Of a stretch of DNA of 64,000 nt, positions 62,601-64,000 are shown piece by piece. A model generated the notes under the pieces. The model was given only the letters and a program-made list of their open reading frames with translations. It did not search any database and was not told the origin of the DNA. Each line of letters opens with the position of its first letter. The first letter of the stretch is position 1. Source of the stretch: Sympetrum striolatum (Eukaryota; Arthropoda; Insecta; Odonata; Libellulidae); contig OX388343.1 of NCBI GenBank assembly GCA_947579665.1, forward strand, positions 86,656,254-86,720,253. Reading direction: 5' to 3'. The position numbers and the translations under genes are program-made.

Positions 62601-63319
62601 TCTTGAAAATAATTCTCACCCTTTTGAGTTTTTTTTTGCTCTAAAATCAGGGTGTTAGTTAGAATTTGTTAGAATTGATGGCGCACTAGTTTGTCCTGAG
62701 AAATTTATTATTGATTTAATTAATATGTAAATTCTGTCATATTGATAATTATTGGAATGTATTCAGTATCTATTATTAAAGGTTTACATTAAGTCCTTCT
62801 CTATGCTTTAATTTTCATTTATTGAATGCTAACCTTTTTCTATGATTAAATATCCTGACAAAGTTGTTATTGCCATGAAATAGAATTAGATTTGGGCGCA
62901 GTTGCTTTATTTGTAGGTATGATATAATGTATATGTGGTTTCATTGTTTGTTGACCATTTTAAATAGCCTCTTTAGTTATTCCCACTTTATTTTGGTTAT
63001 CATGTGTTTTTTCAAGGTCTCAGTGGAAGGTATCTGCTGTATAGGCATGGGACCAAACAAAAAACTGGCAAAACGAGCAGCTGCAGAGGAACTTCTGCGG
63101 GTATTAGGCTATGTACGACCAAACTTGCAAAATAATTCTTCCTCCCCATCTAAGCCTACTACGTCATCTTCTATTTCTTCTTCTACTCCTACTTTGACGG
63201 GTGGCCTGAGGAATTCATCATCCACTGCATCATCTACCTCTCATACAGCATCTGTTTCCTCAACAATACTACCCTCTGAAGTGAAAACAAAAGATAAAAT
63301 AGCTGAGGGAAACAGGAAG
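35553..63319 (+). CDS. stau: Staufen, dsRNA-binding protein (10 exons seen, 3' end outside window)
   Basis: Staufen binds structured RNA and acts in mRNA localisation, translation and decay; in several insects it also supports the RNAi response. The visible part is about 805 residues. The first ~260 are Pro/His/Gly-rich. dsRBD1 ([15 protein letters not shown], then [20 protein letters not shown]) spans the exons at 39204 and 40247. dsRBD2 ([20 protein letters not shown] ... [20 protein letters not shown]) is split by a Pro/His-rich insert, a Staufen hallmark. dsRBD3 ([14 protein letters not shown] ... [13 protein letters not shown]) and dsRBD4 ([14 protein letters not shown] ... [14 protein letters not shown]) follow, and dsRBD5 lies beyond 64000. 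The order and spacing match insect Staufen. The join is given exon by exon. The first base at 35553 completes a codon begun in an unseen exon; otherwise Met 35644 could start translation. Confidence 0.93.
36772..36846 (+). CDS. stau: Staufen exon: Pro-rich N-terminal region
   Basis: This 75-base exon lies between TTTGTCCTTTAG and ACAG|GTTTGA. It codes [20 protein letters not shown] and then PSHAT. Phase 1 in and phase 1 out agrees with both neighbours. Confidence 0.75.
36847..39203 (+). other. Staufen intron, nothing recognised
   Basis: This is AT-rich DNA without convincing exons, RNA genes or structured repeats. Confidence 0.5.
39204..39820 (+). CDS. stau: Staufen exon: His/Pro-rich region and start of dsRBD1
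   Basis: The acceptor ATATCCTTTCCTAAG is forced by a TAA that would be read just upstream. The long N-terminal part is rich in His, Pro, Arg and Gly, with runs of Pro and Gly at 39641-39690. The exon ends [17 protein letters not shown], the first helix of dsRBD1, before GTATGT. Confidence 0.85.
40247..40469 (+). CDS. stau: Staufen exon: rest of dsRBD1
   Basis: The acceptor is ATTTTCAG. It codes [40 protein letters not shown] and QHAAAALAL, i.e. the beta strands and the second helix of dsRBD1 with its [11 protein letters not shown]-contact motif, then a basic segment. The donor is A|GTAAGA. A nested transposon complex starts 77 bp further on. Confidence 0.94.
41330..43621 (+). mobile_element. 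Middle element of the nest (CTGTATTTACTTG family)
   Basis: The left part (CGAGCATTGG, then ATCATTTGCCCGCTAATG) and right part (AAAAGGGTGCCTGTTATTTT) are the two halves of the family copy at 59544-60130. The right end is at 43621, followed by TA. The left border near 41330 is blurred by mutation. The element is split by the insertion at 41780-43514. Confidence 0.65.
41780..43514 (+). mobile_element. Inner pogo-like element of the nest
   Basis: It starts CAGTAGAAGTCCGTTATAAC and ends TTATAACGGACTTCTACTG. It is about 1.7 kb, longer than the 24850 copy, and in the same orientation as that copy. It has no intact transposase. The flanks are TT on both sides rather than the usual TA. Confidence 0.75.
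44571..44860 (+). CDS. stau: Staufen exon: first part of dsRBD2 and Pro/His insert
   Basis: The acceptor is ATTTTGCAG. It codes [28 protein letters not shown], the first helix and strand of dsRBD2. It then enters a Pro/His insert with repeated HPP units (about bases 44685-44765) coded by CATCCTCC-type repeats. It ends GMYNQ in phase 0 before GTGAAT. Confidence 0.9.
46253..47165. mobile_element. MITE-like element with GCCGGCATATAAGTTGA-type ends
   Basis: The left end (ATATATGCCGTTGTATAAG) and the inverted right end (TATATGCCGGCATATAAG) match, with TA on both sides (46251-46252, 47166-47167). It is 913 bp. The right part has a second inner copy of the motif (AGGGGGTCGACTTGTATGCC). No transposase is recognised. 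Confidence 0.6.
47190..47270 (-). repeat. tRNA-derived SINE fragment
   Basis: On the minus strand, TAGTGTGGTTAGCATG (A box) is followed about 45 bases later by CTAGGTTCGAATTCTGGC (B box), close to normal tRNA spacing. It begins about 25 bp after the MITE-like element. No tail or duplication was identified. Confidence 0.55.
51181..51450 (+). CDS. stau: Candidate extra Staufen exon in the dsRBD2 insert (90 codons, phase 0-0)
   Basis: The 12.4-kb intron inside dsRBD2 contains a 270-base open stretch with an acceptor (GGGTACCTTAG) and a donor (GCGG|GTAAAT). The reading frame that stays open is exactly the one that joins both neighbouring exons (phase 0 at both ends). The product is hydrophilic, rich in His, Asn, Ser and Arg (for example [18 protein letters not shown]), and the DNA is less AT-rich than its surroundings. 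Insect Staufen proteins carry a long insert at this point. It may be a constitutive or a cassette exon; transcripts are needed to decide. No homologue was recognised from its sequence. Confidence 0.58.
53874..53892. repeat. TAG microsatellite
   Basis: About six copies of TAG lie directly before the SINE at 53925-54012. Confidence 0.7.
53925..54012 (-). repeat. tRNA-derived SINE
   Basis: On the minus strand, TAGTCATGTGGACAGCGCG (A box) and TGGTTTGATTCCCGGTGGG (B box) are at tRNA-like spacing. The 3' side runs into AGTGTGCGAAATGACC and then a trinucleotide repeat that could be the tail. Confidence 0.6.
54840..55350 (-). pseudogene. Decayed mariner (irritans-like) transposase fragment
   Basis: Read on the minus strand, separate frames give mariner motifs in the right order: GHTSANDAK with a PEVV follow-on, then [12 protein letters not shown] with [18 protein letters not shown] with [17 protein letters not shown] (the first catalytic Asp region), and AEVMATVIW. 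They are separated by stops and frame changes, and the C-terminal part with the last catalytic residue was not found. It is an old, inactive copy in the intron between the candidate exon at 51181 and dsRBD2's second half. No terminal inverted repeats were located. Confidence 0.72.
57227..57503 (+). CDS. stau: Staufen exon: second part of dsRBD2, ends at a GC donor
   Basis: The acceptor is TAAACATTTTAG. It codes a Gly-rich start, then [40 protein letters not shown] and KNLP, completing dsRBD2, and an acidic linker. To stay in frame with the next exon it must end at GAA G, before GCAAGT, a GC-AG intron. Read-through would stop at 57533-57535. Confidence 0.9.
58367..58560 (+). CDS. stau: Staufen exon: dsRBD3, first part
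   Basis: The acceptor is TTTATTTACAG. It codes a short linker, then [40 protein letters not shown] and [12 protein letters not shown], up to the loop before the second helix of dsRBD3. dsRBD3 is a main RNA-binding domain of Staufen. The donor is AAG|GTATTT. Confidence 0.94.
59118..59264 (+). CDS. stau: Staufen exon: end of dsRBD3 and basic linker
   Basis: It codes [18 protein letters not shown], the second helix of dsRBD3, then a Lys/Arg linker ([17 protein letters not shown]). The acceptor ACTTAAAAG lacks a pyrimidine tract. Two in-frame donors are possible, after 59255 (GTACAG) or after 59264 (GTCAGG), adding or omitting VQQ. Confidence 0.9.
59544..60130 (+). mobile_element. MITE, CTGTATTTACTTG family, best-preserved copy
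   Basis: The ends CTGTATTTACCTGAAAATAA and (inverted) CTGTATTTACTCAAAAATAG are inverted repeats, flanked by TA (59542-59543, 60131-60132). It is 587 bp. Related copies are at 987-1541, 41330-43621 and in part at 62593-62700. Confidence 0.75.
61391..61710. mobile_element. MITE with GACGGCATATAAGACGCACC ends
   Basis: The ends CCGTATTGACGGCATATAAG and (inverted) CTGTATTTGACGGCATATAA match, with TA on both sides (61389-61390, 61711-61712). It is 320 bp with no coding content. The ends resemble those of 46253-47165. Confidence 0.75.
61916..62065 (+). CDS. stau: Staufen exon: dsRBD4, first part
   Basis: It has 50 codons between TATATCTTAG and GTATGT. It codes [40 protein letters not shown] and [10 protein letters not shown], helix 1 and the first strands of dsRBD4, the best-conserved Staufen domain. 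Confidence 0.95.
62593..62700 (-). repeat. Partial copy of the CTGTATTTACTTG MITE family
   Basis: CTATTTTCTTGAAAATAATT, then CACCCTTTTGAG, GCTCTAAAATCAGGGTGTTAG and GATGGCGCACTAG align with the left end of 987-1541. The rest is missing. Confidence 0.5.
63017..63319 (+). CDS. stau: Staufen exon: end of dsRBD4 and Ser-rich linker
   Basis: The acceptor is TTTTTTCAAG. It codes [32 protein letters not shown], the last strand, the [12 protein letters not shown]-contact helix of dsRBD4, and then a Ser/Thr-rich linker toward dsRBD5. The donor is AAG|GTAAGG. The next exon lies outside the window. Confidence 0.93.
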
Positions 63320-64000
63320 GTAAGGACTGATCATCTACAGCTATCCATTTACATGTTAGTTACATCATAGTAGACTCTTAAAATAGTACTTCTGAAGTGA
63401 TATTAATTTTATCTATTGGCTATCCAGCTATGCTAAAAATTGCAGTAGAAAAGCAAATTACAGTAGAAACCATTATTATTATTAGGGTCTTTATTTTACC
63501 AAGCAATGATAATACATATATTTCAATTAAATTTGATTTTTACCTTAATGAACTTCAATACAAAGCATAGAAGAATCTCTATGCAACACTTAATTATGGT
63601 TTACTTTCCGTTTCCCTTGTGTTCTAAATATACCATTTCTTAACTATAAAAAATCTACTTCTTTTGGAAGACATAGTTTGGTTATTACATGCATGCTTCT
63701 TATAAATGCTTCCTGTATAATTTTCCTCTCTTTGAAGATTACATATGTATCCTTATTACATTGTTTGTAAAAGCATTATTAAACAATCATGCTTAAATAC
63801 CCATCCTCTTCAACAGTTTGTATTAACATGATTTTAGTTCAGAAACTTGTGGACTTAGTTTAATTAATACAAAATTCCATTGATTTTTCTCATCTTGTTA
63901 AATCTTTCTTAATTCATCACTTTTTCTTTACTGCTAGAAATAACCTGTGATCTTTTACAAGTTCATCATATAAGATATTATCTTCAATCACAAATTCAAA
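63320..64000 (+). other. Start of a Staufen intron, cut by the window edge
   Basis: The exon at 63319 ends with a GTAAGG donor. The remaining 681 bases show no acceptor followed by dsRBD5-like coding sequence. Confidence 0.5.

Noticed and set aside
1..64000. CRISPR array, bacterial operon or viral gene cluster
   Set aside because: The window is plainly eukaryotic with spliced genes. The only regular repeats are the 170-bp arrays, which lack short conserved repeats with unique spacers.

Overview
The window comes from an AT-rich animal genome with large introns, most likely an arthropod and probably an insect. The evidence is the Staufen domain layout with a proline/histidine-rich insert splitting the second dsRNA-binding domain, the long-isoform cyclase-associated protein, and many short TA-, TTAA- and 8-bp-duplicating DNA transposon derivatives. 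I cannot name the species.

Three protein-coding genes lie head to tail on the + strand. (1) Bases 7-3433 hold the last five coding exons of a UBTF/UBF-like nucleolar HMG-box protein: the end of one HMG box, a complete last HMG box, then an Asp/Glu/Ser tail. (2) Bases 12181-21768 hold a complete nine-exon adenylyl cyclase-associated protein gene (CAP, capulet in flies), 579 residues, with a 150-residue N-terminal extension starting MLCCGCG. (3) Bases 35553 to beyond the right edge hold Staufen. Ten coding exons cover dsRBD1 to dsRBD4, and I found an eleventh candidate exon (51181-51450, 90 codons, phase 0-0) in the 12.4-kb intron inside dsRBD2. dsRBD5 and the stop lie outside. The first Staufen exon was not identified; a CpG-richer stretch at about 28.05-29.0 kb is the best promoter candidate.

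The genes are not functionally linked: rRNA transcription, actin turnover, and mRNA localisation or dsRNA binding. Between and inside them are repeats: two hAT-like MITEs with perfect 8-bp duplications, a second pair of inverted hAT-like elements, several families with TA duplications, a TTAA-flanked piggyBac-like MITE, tRNA-derived SINEs, a decayed mariner transposase, and two arrays of a roughly 170-bp tandem repeat carrying a tRNA B-box-like motif. One Staufen intron carries a three-level nest of insertions starting 77 bp after a 5' splice site.

CpG density changes sharply along the window. It is high in about 5.84-12.65 kb and very low in the gene bodies, the pattern expected if gene bodies are methylated in the germ line and the intergenic/promoter DNA is not. 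All splice sites were read by eye and checked for reading phase; no database search was possible.
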